From an uncultured Acidaminococcus sp. (lineage in GTDB: Bacteria; Bacillota; Negativicutes; Acidaminococcales; Acidaminococcaceae), in assembly GCA_905213155.1 (NCBI GenBank), contig CAJMHI010000010.1:1-47094 (forward strand): a DNA stretch of 47,094 nt, written 5' to 3'. The stretch's first letter is position 1, and each line of letters begins with the position of its first letter. Positions 22,634 through 30,242 of this stretch are shown piece by piece. The notes beneath the pieces were generated by a model, which saw only the letters and a list, made by a program, of their open reading frames with translations, had not been told where the DNA came from and searched no databases. A program made the translations under genes and the position numbers.

Positions 22634-23228
22634 ACTAAACTTGACGGATAGCCGGGAACGGGCCTATCAGGAAGAGCTGCTTTCTAAACGGCGGGCGCTG
22701 GAATTGTACGACAAAAAAATCCTTGATTCTTTTGAAGTGGGGACGTTTAAAGGATTACAGGCCATCCACCAATACCTGTTCCAGGATATTTATGATTTCG
22801 CAGGGAAGCTGAGAACGGTCAATATTTCCAAAGGGAATTTTCGTTTTGCGCCTTGTTTGTACCTGGAAGAAGCCCTGCAGCAGATCGACAGGATGCCTCA
22901 GGCAACCTTTGCCCAAATCATAGAAAAATATGTGGAAATGAATGTGGCACATCCTTTCTGGGAAGGAAATGGAAGGAGCACCCGGATTTGGCTGGATGTC
23001 ATTCTGAAAAAGCAGCTCCACAAAGTCGTTGATTGGAGCAGGGTGGATAAGGATGACTACCTGCTGGCCATGGAGCGGAGCCCTGTTAAAGATTTGGAAA
23101 TCAAAATGTTGCTGCAGGACGCCCTGACGGAAAAAATCAATGACCGGCAAGTGTTCATGAAAGGCATTGATGTATCCTATCAATACGAAGGCTACAGCAC
23201 CTATCGCACCGAAGACCTTTCCCGGTAA
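22617..23228 (+). CDS. Short Fic/DOC-family protein without visible inhibitory motif
   Basis: A 203-residue Fic protein similar in length and layout to E. coli Fic. It has GLQAIHQYLFQDIYDFAGKL, the flap TVNISKGNFRFAP, and the active-site loop HPFWEGNGR at 112-120 with catalytic His112. It should transfer AMP to a target protein. The (S/T)xxxE(G/N) inhibitory motif is not visible at either end, so it may need a separate antitoxin, but the only overlapping gene is a full-length LysR regulator. ATG 22617 follows GGGGAGG inside the lysR end. A bidirectional terminator follows. Confidence 0.9.
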   Translation: MTLNNKLNLTDSRERAYQEELLSKRRALELYDKKILDSFEVGTFKGLQAIHQYLFQDIYDFAGKLRTVNISKGNFRFAPCLYLEEALQQIDRMPQATFAQIIEKYVEMNVAHPFWEGNGRSTRIWLDVILKKQLHKVVDWSRVDKDDYLLAMERSPVKDLEIKMLLQDALTEKINDRQVFMKGIDVSYQYEGYSTYRTEDLSR

Positions 23229-23252
23229 AAGGGGTAGAAAAAATAGCTAAAT

Positions 23253-23287
23253 AAAAACGAGTCCTGGTTTGTCCAGGGCTCGTTTTT
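23253..23287. terminator. Bidirectional terminator between convergent fic and DMT transporter genes
   Basis: AAAACGAGTCCTGG (23254-23267) and CCAGGGCTCGTTTT (23273-23286) pair with one G-U, flanked by As on the left and Ts on the right. Confidence 0.9.
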
Positions 23288-23346
23288 GCTTAGTAGAGGT
23301 TTTATGATAGGGGTAAAATGGTCATGCTATTTTATTTTTTCTTGTA

Positions 23347-24231
23347 CTACACATCCAGGCATTTCTTTTCTTCCAGGCATGCTTTGGGGGAGCGTTTATC
23401 CAAACGGCTATCGAGAAACATACCTAATAGAATAATGGAGAGGCCTAAGAGCACCATAGGACTGGGGATGAGCTGCAGGAAAAGGGCTACCCATAGCGGC
23501 CCCAGAATCATTTCCCACAGGGCCAGCAGGGAGGCTTTTTGGGCGGAGATTTTTTGGATGCCCAGGTTGTACAGCCCATACCCGGCGGCCACCTGGACAA
23601 TGCCAAGGAGCAGCATAAGGCCCCACTGCATGGTTGTCATGAGAGGCAGCGCCAAACGGGCGGAAGGAAAGAGAGAGAAAACTACGAGAGCAGTTACGGC
23701 GTTGCCCAGGGCCGTAATGCCCAGGGCATTGGTTTTCGTTACTTTTTTGGAGAAAATGCTCATGCCGGCAAAGAAAATTCCTTCTGTCAGGGCGATGGCG
23801 TTACCCACCGGATGGGAATCCCCACTGCCCCCGGAGAGCATGAAGCACACCACGCCTGTCATAATGACGAGGACGGGCAGAAAAGATTTTACCGGGAAGC
23901 GGCGGCTTTGCAAACAGGCCAGAAAAAAGAGCCAGGCGGTAGCCGTGTATTGCATGCCGACGGCAATGACGGCTGTGGTTAACGACAAGGAAACAATCAC
24001 GCTGAGGCAAAGGGCGCAGTAGCAAACGGTATAGAGCACCAAATACCGGCTCCAAAAGATTTCTTTAGGGCGCAGAAAGGGTAGCAGGACGATTCCTGCA
24101 ATCAAAGACCGGAGGGCACAGATCAAAAAGGGATCCAGCGCCAGGTATTTCACCAGAGGGGAATTTAAACTCCAACAAAATGCGCCTAAAAAAACGAGAA
24201 GTTTGCCGGATACAGGGAGCGATCGCAACAT
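23347..24231 (-). CDS. EamA/DMT-superfamily transporter
   Basis: A 294-residue protein with ten predicted helices in two EamA repeats, typical of drug/metabolite exporters: GKLLVFLGAFCWSLNSPLVK starts the first repeat and ALTEGIFFAGMSIFSKKVTK the second; GIQKISAQKASLLALWEMIL followed by GPLWVALFL is the standard late EamA motif. These often export amino acids or related metabolites. The start is ATG 24231, nine bases after AAAGGA; an upstream TTG at 24249 is in frame. Its leader contains a run of 14 Ts on the coding strand between promoter and ribosome-binding site. It is divergent from the tetR-yfcC-pepD operon. Confidence 0.9.
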   Translation of the reverse strand: MLRSLPVSGKLLVFLGAFCWSLNSPLVKYLALDPFLICALRSLIAGIVLLPFLRPKEIFWSRYLVLYTVCYCALCLSVIVSLSLTTAVIAVGMQYTATAWLFFLACLQSRRFPVKSFLPVLVIMTGVVCFMLSGGSGDSHPVGNAIALTEGIFFAGMSIFSKKVTKTNALGITALGNAVTALVVFSLFPSARLALPLMTTMQWGLMLLLGIVQVAAGYGLYNLGIQKISAQKASLLALWEMILGPLWVALFLQLIPSPMVLLGLSIILLGMFLDSRLDKRSPKACLEEKKCLDV

Positions 24232-24247
24232 GGTGAGGGTTCCTTTC

Positions 24248-24261
24248 AAAAAAAAAAAAAA
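24248..24261. repeat. A14 homopolymer in the 5' leader of the DMT transporter
   Basis: Fourteen As on the plus strand (a T14 tract in the minus-strand mRNA leader) lie between the transporter ribosome-binding site and the tetR -35 box at 24266. Length changes could alter expression of either gene. Confidence 0.85.
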
Positions 24262-24265
24262 GTAC

Positions 24266-24343
24266 TTGACGGGTAATCACAGTTAAAATATAATCATGAT
24301 TAGAAACTAGCTTTATTATAAAAGCGGCACCCAAAATTGTCAA
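24266..24343. promoter_or_regulatory. Overlapping face-to-face promoters of tetR and the DMT transporter with TetR-type palindrome
   Basis: Plus strand: TTGACG (24266-24271), 17 bp, TATAAT (24289-24294), reading towards tetR. Minus strand: perfect TTGACA (24338-24343), 17 bp, perfect TATAAT (24315-24320), reading towards the transporter. The palindrome TAATCATGATTA (24291-24302) covers the plus -10 and the region between both start points. The polymerase footprints would overlap. Confidence 0.85.
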
Positions 24344-24392
24344 TGGATTTCCTGCCGGTGGGGCAGGACGATGAACAGGAGGTGGTATCGAC

Positions 24393-25127
24393 ATGGAAAG
24401 ACAGCGAAAAAGCAAGCAGCGTAAAAAACTGACACTGCGTCAGAAACGAAATATGGTTTACATCGTGGAGGCAACGGAACAAATTCTTAAAGAACAAGGC
24501 CTGCCCGGCGTAACAATTCGACGCATTGCCGCAAAGGCAGGATGCAACAGCGCAACCCTCTATAATTACTTCCAGGATTTAGATGAATTGATTTTATTCG
24601 GCTCCATTTGTTTTTTGCGGGACTATGTTGTTGATTTGGTCCGGCAGCTGACAGCGGACATGACATCGCTGCAGCGCTACCGCATGATTTATCGCTGTTT
24701 TAACCAGAAAGCGTTTCAGTTTCCGGAAATCTTTTTCAGCATGTTTTTTGGACGGTATAGTGGCAAGGTGGGCCGTGTGATTCAGACCTATTACATGGAT
24801 TTATTCCCTGAGGAACTGGAAGGACTGCCGGCGGATATCCGGGAAATGGTGATCCGGGGAACGCTGGTGGAACGGGATCAGGTGGTGATGGCAAGTCTTG
24901 TGGAAGACGGCTTTGTCGCCCCAGAACGAGCTGCGGAAACCTTGGAAATTATCGTAGCACTCCACGGCAGTTATATTTACAAGGCCTGCCTTTTGGGCAA
25001 ACACATCAACCGTCCGCAATTGGAGCAAGAATTTTTGCATATTTTCGACTATGTACTGGAGACTGCCCGCCCGGCGAATGCAGCAAAAAGAGGTGAGCCG
25101 TCTTCCGGACCGAACCCAAAGGAGTGA
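24393..25127 (+). CDS. TetR/AcrR-family transcriptional regulator
   Basis: A 244-residue regulator. The N-terminal helix-turn-helix is IVEATEQILKEQGLPGVTIR then RIAAKAGCNSATLYNYFQDL, the classical TetR signature, preceded by a very basic tail. The rest is a helical ligand-binding domain. ATG 24393 follows AGGAGG. The stop is seven bases before the yfcC-like gene, so it is the first gene of an operon with a carrier and a dipeptidase. The TAATCATGATTA palindrome in the divergent promoter region is its likely operator, letting it control both directions. Confidence 0.92.
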   Translation: MERQRKSKQRKKLTLRQKRNMVYIVEATEQILKEQGLPGVTIRRIAAKAGCNSATLYNYFQDLDELILFGSICFLRDYVVDLVRQLTADMTSLQRYRMIYRCFNQKAFQFPEIFFSMFFGRYSGKVGRVIQTYYMDLFPEELEGLPADIREMVIRGTLVERDQVVMASLVEDGFVAPERAAETLEIIVALHGSYIYKACLLGKHINRPQLEQEFLHIFDYVLETARPANAAKRGEPSSGPNPKE

Positions 25128-25133
25128 TTCGAA

Positions 25134-26543
25134 ATGGAGAAAGAAAAGAAAGGCGGCTTTAAGCTGCATGCGCTGAATCCCATGGTGCTGCTGGGCATTA
25201 TCATGTTCCTGGCCTTTTTGGCTTCGTACCTTGTGCCTGCAGGGGAATATACCCGTGTTCTGAACCCTGTACTGGACAAGGAAGTGGTGGATCCGTCCAC
25301 GTTCCATTTTATTCAGCAGCAGCCTGTTAGCCCGTTTTACCTGTTCCAATCCCTGACATTGGGGCTCCAAAATGCTACCGAAATTATTTCTTTCTTATTC
25401 ATTATTGGCGGCATGTTTGCGATTATGGATGCCACCGGAGCCGTGAATGCAGGGCTTTCCAACGTGGTCAAAAAAATGAAGGGGCGGGAACTTTTGATGA
25501 TTCCTGTCTGCATGATTCTTTTCAGTCTGCTTTCCGCTTTTGCGGGCTGCTTTGAGGAACTGCTGGCCTTCACGCCGCTGGTTATCGGCGTATCCGTCGC
25601 CATGGGCTTTGACTCCCTGACGGCTATTGCCATCGTATTCTGCGCCGCTCCTGTAGGCTATGCCGGCGCTATGACCAATCCGTTTACTATTGGCGTTGCC
25701 CAAGGGATTTGCGGCCTTCCCATGTTCTCCGGGATGGGCCTGCGGGCAGTTTTGTTCATCGTCATGAATTTGGTTACCATTCCTTATGTGATGTGGTATG
25801 CTAATAAGGTACGGAAGAACCCTGAGCTCAGTACCGTACGGGAAGAAGATCTGCTGTACAACAGCCATTTGCAGCTGGCGGAAACCCCGGTAATTACCCT
25901 GCGGCATAAACTGGTACTGATTCTTTTTGTGGCGACCATCGCTGCCGTGGTTATTGGCGTTCTGAAATTTGATTTTTACATTAACGAAATGGCGGGCCTG
26001 TTCCTCTTGTGCGGTATCCTGGCGGGTATTGTGGGCGGTTTGTCCGCCAGTGAAATTGCCGATGCGTTCCTCGCCGGGTGCAGTAACATGCTCTTTGCCA
26101 ACCTGGTTATCGGGATGTGCAATGCGGCGGTGCTCATTATGCAAAACGCCCATATTATGGATACCATCATCCACTACATGGCTAATTTGCTGAACGGCCT
26201 TTCTCCTACTCTCAGTGCCTGCGGCATGTTCATTGTCCAGGACCTGTTTAACGTGCTGGTTCCCTCCGGCAGCGGCAAGGCCGCCATTACCATGCCGCTC
26301 TTTGCTCCTCTGGCCGATCTCATCGGGGTGACCCGGCAGACGGCGGTGCTGGCGTTCCAGATGGGGGATGCGTTCACCAACGTATTTGCTCCCACCAGCG
26401 GAGAAGTGGTGGCCGCCTGCGCTATGGCGCACATTTCCTTTGGCAAGTGGTTCCGCTGGCTGGCTCCGCTCTTTGTGATTTGGTGTATTGTGGCCCTGGC
26501 CTTTATGGTGATTGCAGTACAGATTCATTATGGTCCGTTCTAA
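25134..26543 (+). CDS. YfcC/DcuC-superfamily (ArcD-like) amino-acid or dicarboxylate carrier
   Basis: A 469-residue protein with about twelve helices. LASYLVPAGEYTRV, then IISFLFIIGGMFAIMDATGA, CFEELLAFTPLVIGVSVAMG, VLVPSGSGKAAITMPLFAPL and FTNVFAPTSGEVVAACAMA are the conserved segments of the YfcC group (anaerobic C4-dicarboxylate carrier superfamily), often annotated as arginine/ornithine antiporter-like or short-peptide carriers. The GAMTNPFTIGVAQ reentrant region is present. It stands seven bases after tetR and 16 before pepD, so a role in taking up peptides or amino acids for fermentation is likely. Confidence 0.88.
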   Translation: MEKEKKGGFKLHALNPMVLLGIIMFLAFLASYLVPAGEYTRVLNPVLDKEVVDPSTFHFIQQQPVSPFYLFQSLTLGLQNATEIISFLFIIGGMFAIMDATGAVNAGLSNVVKKMKGRELLMIPVCMILFSLLSAFAGCFEELLAFTPLVIGVSVAMGFDSLTAIAIVFCAAPVGYAGAMTNPFTIGVAQGICGLPMFSGMGLRAVLFIVMNLVTIPYVMWYANKVRKNPELSTVREEDLLYNSHLQLAETPVITLRHKLVLILFVATIAAVVIGVLKFDFYINEMAGLFLLCGILAGIVGGLSASEIADAFLAGCSNMLFANLVIGMCNAAVLIMQNAHIMDTIIHYMANLLNGLSPTLSACGMFIVQDLFNVLVPSGSGKAAITMPLFAPLADLIGVTRQTAVLAFQMGDAFTNVFAPTSGEVVAACAMAHISFGKWFRWLAPLFVIWCIVALAFMVIAVQIHYGPF

Positions 26544-26559
26544 GCGGGAGGTGTGACCT

Positions 26560-28041
26560 ATGCAGGAAGAAAGTTTTTCGACGCTGGAAACTTTATTGCA
26601 GCAGCCTGTATTCCACTATTTTTCCAAACTTTGTCAAATTCCCCATCCGTCTTTTAAGGAAAAGGCAATCAGCGACTTTGTGTACCAGTGGGCGAAAGAA
26701 AAATCTTTTTTCACCTGGCAGGATGCCTGGCATAACGTCTTTATGCGGAAACCGGCTTCCCCCGGCTATGAAAACCGCCCGGCAGTGATGCTGCAGGCCC
26801 ATTTGGATATGGTCTGCCAGAAAGCCAATGGGGTGGAGCATGATTTCCTGAAAGATCCCATTCATCTGGAGCTGGAAGGAGATATTCTTTCCACCGGCGG
26901 CCGTACCACGCTGGGAGCTGATGACTGCATCGGGGTCGCCCTCATCATGGCCCTTTTGGACGATGATTCCTTCCCCCATCCTACGCTGGAAGTGCTCTTT
27001 ACTACGGCGGAAGAGGAAGACATGAGCGGAGCGCAGAATGTATGCGCCGATGATTTTACCGCCCAGTATCTTATCAATATCGATAATGCTGTGGAAAACC
27101 ACTCCGTCACAGGCAGCTGCGGCGGGTTTGGCGTTAATTTCTACCTGCCGGTTGCGTGGGAATCCGTACCGGAAAAAAGTACGGCCTTTCATGTGAAGGT
27201 AGAAGGCCTTTTGGGCGGGCACTCCGGCGAAGACATTCACCGGGGCCGTGGCAATGCTACGATTTTCCTTGCCCGGATGCTGCTGGCAGCCCGGGAACAA
27301 ATGCCACTGCAGCTTTCTAGTGTGCGGGGCGGCACCTTCCGGCTGGCGATTCCCCGGGATGCGGAAGCCGTAGTTGTGGTGCCCGCCGCCCAGGTAGAAC
27401 AGTTCCAGAACATCGTTCATACCGTAGGGGACGCACTGCAGCAGGAATACAAAGCCGTGGCAGGCGGTTTGAAAGTTACGGTAGAAAAGGCCGACTGCTC
27501 GGATAACGGACAGGTGGTTTCTCAAGATACCGTGGATAACTTCCTTAAGATTATGGTGCTCTCTCCTAACGGCATTTCGGAAATGAGTGCTTCGGTCACC
27601 GGTATCGTCCAAAGTTCGGATAACCTGGGCGAAGTGCGGTTGGAAGCGGAAGAAAACCGCTTTACCTTTGTGTATGAAATTCGTACCTCGTTCCGTTCCA
27701 AGGCGGATTATCTCTTTGCAAAAATCCAGATGCTGGCCCAGATCGTGGGGGGCACCTGCGAGAAATTCGCCGCCTATCCCGGCTGGCCCCACAACCCGGA
27801 TTCCAAACTGATACCGCTGGTGCAGTCCCTCTATCAGGACATGTTTGCTGCCCCTATGGCGGCAACGCCCATGCATTCGGGCCTTGAATGTGGGTGCCTG
27901 ATGGAAAAACGGCCTGCCCTGGATGCTATTTCTCTGGGCCCGGACTGCTGGGATCTCCATTCCCCCCAGGAACGACTCAGTGTGAGCAGTACGCTGCGGA
28001 TGTACGCATTCCTGCAGGCGCTGTTGCAAAAGATCCAGTAA
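26560..28041 (+). CDS. pepD: Aminoacyl-histidine dipeptidase (PepD, M20C family)
   Basis: A 493-residue cytoplasmic zinc dipeptidase of normal PepD length. Metal and catalytic residues are visible: QAHLDMVC with His81 and Asp83, GADDCIGVA with the bridging Asp122, the TAEEEDMSGA acid cluster at 149-158 with the catalytic and ligand Glu, NIDN just after, and the C-terminal GPDCWDLHSPQERL His. The lid domain has GLLGGHSGEDIHRGRGNA. PepD cleaves carnosine-like and many other dipeptides. It is the last gene of the tetR-yfcC-pepD operon and would hydrolyse dipeptides brought in by the carrier. Confidence 0.95.
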   Translation: MQEESFSTLETLLQQPVFHYFSKLCQIPHPSFKEKAISDFVYQWAKEKSFFTWQDAWHNVFMRKPASPGYENRPAVMLQAHLDMVCQKANGVEHDFLKDPIHLELEGDILSTGGRTTLGADDCIGVALIMALLDDDSFPHPTLEVLFTTAEEEDMSGAQNVCADDFTAQYLINIDNAVENHSVTGSCGGFGVNFYLPVAWESVPEKSTAFHVKVEGLLGGHSGEDIHRGRGNATIFLARMLLAAREQMPLQLSSVRGGTFRLAIPRDAEAVVVVPAAQVEQFQNIVHTVGDALQQEYKAVAGGLKVTVEKADCSDNGQVVSQDTVDNFLKIMVLSPNGISEMSASVTGIVQSSDNLGEVRLEAEENRFTFVYEIRTSFRSKADYLFAKIQMLAQIVGGTCEKFAAYPGWPHNPDSKLIPLVQSLYQDMFAAPMAATPMHSGLECGCLMEKRPALDAISLGPDCWDLHSPQERLSVSSTLRMYAFLQALLQKIQ

Positions 28042-28059
28042 TAATTTAGCCCCCTCCCA

Positions 28060-28109
28060 GGCGGCTCCTGTGCATAGAGTACAACTCTATTCCGGGAGTC
28101 GCCTTTTTT
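28060..28109 (+). terminator. Terminator of the tetR-yfcC-pepD operon
   Basis: GGCGGCTCC (28060-28068) and GGGAGTCGCC (28094-28103) pair with an inner ATAGAGT/ACTCTAT stem, followed by a T-run. Confidence 0.92.
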
Positions 28110-28295
28110 ATATTGGGATGGGGTAAAAGTCTTACTTTTCAGTGCGGTGGGACGCCTACAAAAAAAGTGCGTTCTATGTTACAATTATAAATTGAAAACA
28201 CCCGATGGAACCCAAGCGGGGCAAGCTGAAATAGCCAAGGGTAACCCGTTGCAAAATATACTGCACAAACAAATCCAAAAGAAGGAGGGGCGGCC
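28110..28295 (+). promoter_or_regulatory. Possible structured leader before the DUF3084 gene
   Basis: No gene is visible. An AT-rich promoter-like stretch (TTACAATTATAAATTG near 28179) is followed by alternating C3/G3 blocks: CCC 28211-28213, GGG 28218-28220, GGG 28239-28241 and CCC 28245-28247, which can pair in two mutually exclusive ways. It matches no riboswitch class I recognise. Confidence 0.35.
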
Positions 28296-29543
28296 ATGAC
28301 CGGTGTACTATTATTGATTGTTTTGGCGATAACAGGCGGAGTGATCGCCTACCTGGGGGACAAACTGGGCAGCAAAATCGGAAAAAAACGGCTGCGGCTG
28401 TTTGGTCTGCGTCCCCACGATACCAGCGTGCTCATGACTATCGTCAGCGGCGTTGTGGTCGCTACCCTCACCATGGGGGTCCTGATGGCTACCAGCAAAG
28501 AAGTACGGACGGCCCTCTTTGGCATGAAGCAGATTCAGCAGGAAATCCGTAATCTTACCGAAAGCCGGAAAAAAGCCGATCAGGAATTATCCGCCCAGAA
28601 TGCCAAGATAGAGTCCCTCCATTCCCAGATTCAGGAAGCAGAGCAGCAAAATAAAGAAGCCCAGGCCCAAAAAGCGGCTGCAGAAGCCCAAATGCGGGCG
28701 GCCCAGGCCCAGATGCAGCAGGCCCAAAGCGATTTGTCAGCACTGCAGGCCCGCTATGACGAGGCCAATACCCGGCTGGCGGAGGCAGAAGCCGCCGTGC
28801 GGCAGGCGGAAAATTCCAAGGCTGCCCTGGAAAAAGACGTAAAAAGTCTGGAAGACACAGCGAAAAAATTGCGGGAAAATGTGGTAGCCATCCGGGAAGG
28901 CAATGTAGCCTTCCGCAGCGGCGAGATTCTCTACGCCGGTGTGCTGCAAGGTGGTCTGGATAAAACAGCTACCCAAAAAGAAATGCAGACCTTTTTGGCC
29001 CGGGCCAATGCCCAGGTGGCCGGTCGTATGAACATTGACCCCAAAGTCCCAGTAATCTGGCTGAGCCGGGCTGCCGTGGAAGAAGCGGCTGCCAATCTCT
29101 CCAAGACCAAAGGGGCGCAGTATGTACGCCTTACCGCCGCCGGCAATATTTTAAGCGGCGAAGTGGTGGTGAGCCGCCTGGAAATGATTCAGGACCGGGT
29201 GGTGTACCAGGATGGGACTACGATTTTGGACCAGGCCATCAGCGTGAACCCGGACAGCGGAGAATCCGATCTGGCCCTTATGGCCTTTTTGCGGGATGTA
29301 AACCGCAGGGCCCAGGCTGATGGGGTGGTGCCCAATCCCATTACCGGCGACGTGGGGGCCATTACCAGCTCGGAGCTTAGCGAAGCCAGTGAAAAAATCC
29401 GTCATCTGGGGGGCAAAGTGCGGATTACGGCCAAAGCCCGGGGCAACATTACCGTGGCGGGGCCGGTTCTCTTAAATCTCACCGTGGAAACACTGGATGA
29501 CCGTATGCTGACCAGCAGAAGGAATGGGTATGAACATCGATGA
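28296..29543 (+). CDS. DUF3084-family membrane-anchored coiled-coil protein
   Basis: A 415-residue protein. Two N-terminal helices (VLLLIVLAITGGVIAYLGDK and LMTIVSGVVVATLTMGVLMA) flank the short conserved KRLRLFGLRPHDTS loop, the mark of DUF3084. Residues about 75-200 are an Ala/Gln/Glu-rich coiled coil, followed by a mixed alpha/beta domain (EGNVAFRSGEILYAGVLQGG; VIWLSRAAVEEAA). DUF3084 occurs in cyanobacteria and diderm Firmicutes; its job is unknown, and a scaffold role at the envelope is only a guess. The start follows AAGGAGGGGCGG. It overlaps the next gene by 14 nt, so the two are a translational pair. Confidence 0.88.
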   Translation: MTGVLLLIVLAITGGVIAYLGDKLGSKIGKKRLRLFGLRPHDTSVLMTIVSGVVVATLTMGVLMATSKEVRTALFGMKQIQQEIRNLTESRKKADQELSAQNAKIESLHSQIQEAEQQNKEAQAQKAAAEAQMRAAQAQMQQAQSDLSALQARYDEANTRLAEAEAAVRQAENSKAALEKDVKSLEDTAKKLRENVVAIREGNVAFRSGEILYAGVLQGGLDKTATQKEMQTFLARANAQVAGRMNIDPKVPVIWLSRAAVEEAAANLSKTKGAQYVRLTAAGNILSGEVVVSRLEMIQDRVVYQDGTTILDQAISVNPDSGESDLALMAFLRDVNRRAQADGVVPNPITGDVGAITSSELSEASEKIRHLGGKVRITAKARGNITVAGPVLLNLTVETLDDRMLTSRRNGYEHR

Positions 29544-29967
29544 CAAACTCTACCTGGGTGTGGACCCGGGGCGGGATAAAACCGGCGTAGCCCTGGTGCG
29601 TGCCGGGGCGGATGGAAAACCGCAGCTCCTTAGGGAAAGTATTTTGCCTACGGAACATTTTGTGGAGCACTTGCAAAACTTCCTGGGAGACACCGCCATT
29701 TCCGCCATTGTCATAGGCGATGGCACAACTTCACAGACTATGCAGCAGCAGCTGGAGAGAGCCTTTCCCCAGCTGCCTTTCCATAGGGTGAATGAGTACA
29801 ATACCACCCAGGAAGCCAAACAATTATACTGGAAACTCCATCCTCCCACAGGCTGGAAAAAATGGCTGCCCACAGCCTTATTGGAGCCGCCGTCCCCGGT
29901 GGATGGACTGGCCGCCGCCGTGCAGGTGTTCCGCTATGTATGTGGCAAAGAAGAAAAAAGTTCATGA
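29530..29967 (+). CDS. YqgF/RuvX-like RNase H-fold protein
   Basis: A 145-residue protein with the start of an RNase H-like fold: LYLGVDPGRDKTGVALV carries the first catalytic Asp, VIGDGTTSQTM the second strand, and VNEYNTTQEAKQLYW the third acidic site. This resembles the YqgF (pre-16S rRNA nuclease / putative Holliday resolvase) superfamily, but it is not a canonical RuvX, so the reaction is uncertain. I placed the start at ATG 29530, six bases after AGAAGGA; an ATG at 29524 directly abuts that site. It overlaps the DUF3084 gene. Confidence 0.8.
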   Translation: MNIDDKLYLGVDPGRDKTGVALVRAGADGKPQLLRESILPTEHFVEHLQNFLGDTAISAIVIGDGTTSQTMQQQLERAFPQLPFHRVNEYNTTQEAKQLYWKLHPPTGWKKWLPTALLEPPSPVDGLAAAVQVFRYVCGKEEKSS

Positions 29968-29991
29968 AAATTTGACCATTAAGTATTAAAA

Positions 29992-30005
29992 TGACTATAT
30001 AGTCA
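29992..30005. promoter_or_regulatory. 14-bp palindrome upstream of the first porin promoter
   Basis: TGACTATATAGTCA is a perfect palindrome, 54 bp before the -35 box of the first ompM-like gene; a possible activator site. Confidence 0.5.
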
Positions 30006-30058
30006 ATTGTAAGAGCCGCATGACACCTTTCTGTCAACAAAAAATCACAGAGATAAAA

Positions 30059-30086
30059 TTGACTTTTAACTTCATCGTGCTATACT
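30059..30086 (+). promoter_or_regulatory. Promoter of the first ompM-like gene
   Basis: TTGACT (30059-30064), 16 bp, then extended -10 TGCTATACT (TATACT 30081-30086). The predicted start near 30093 leaves a leader of about 150 nt. The TGCTATACTG box is shared with the second porin promoter. Confidence 0.8.
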
Positions 30087-30092
30087 GGCAAG

Positions 30093-30242
30093 TGTGGAGA
30101 GAGTCCACAAACTCCCGGTAGAAACACATAGCGGAGACAAACAGAATGTGTATGTAGAGGAAACAAGGTCACTCGCACGGAAAGTTCTGGATGGACTTCG
30201 GACATGTGCCTCCTCGGGAAAAATTTCACGAAGGAGTGAACG
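30093..30242 (+). promoter_or_regulatory. Structured 5' leader of the first ompM-like gene
   Basis: It starts with a TGTGGA/TCCACA hairpin, has ACACAT/ATGTGT pairing, then AGAGGAAACAAGGT (30156-30169) with CTCGC close behind, then an AAGTTC/GGACTT hairpin, and ends with the ribosome-binding site. The same 14-mer, followed by CTCGC and a hairpin, is found in the leader of the second porin gene. Confidence 0.6.

Noticed and set aside
26593..28029. Long open frame on the minus strand opposite pepD
   Set aside because: It is a shadow of pepD codon usage: no ribosome-binding site, no recognisable domain, and pepD on the other strand has all catalytic motifs.
28110..28295. Known riboswitch (cobalamin, mini-ykkC or cyclic-di-GMP) before the DUF3084 gene
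   Set aside because: GTGGGACGCCTAC and the C3/G3 blocks resemble pieces of these classes, but no complete consensus core fits.
29524..29967. Canonical RuvX/YqgF assignment
   Set aside because: The start of the fold matches, but the remaining family motifs are weak, so only YqgF-like is claimed.
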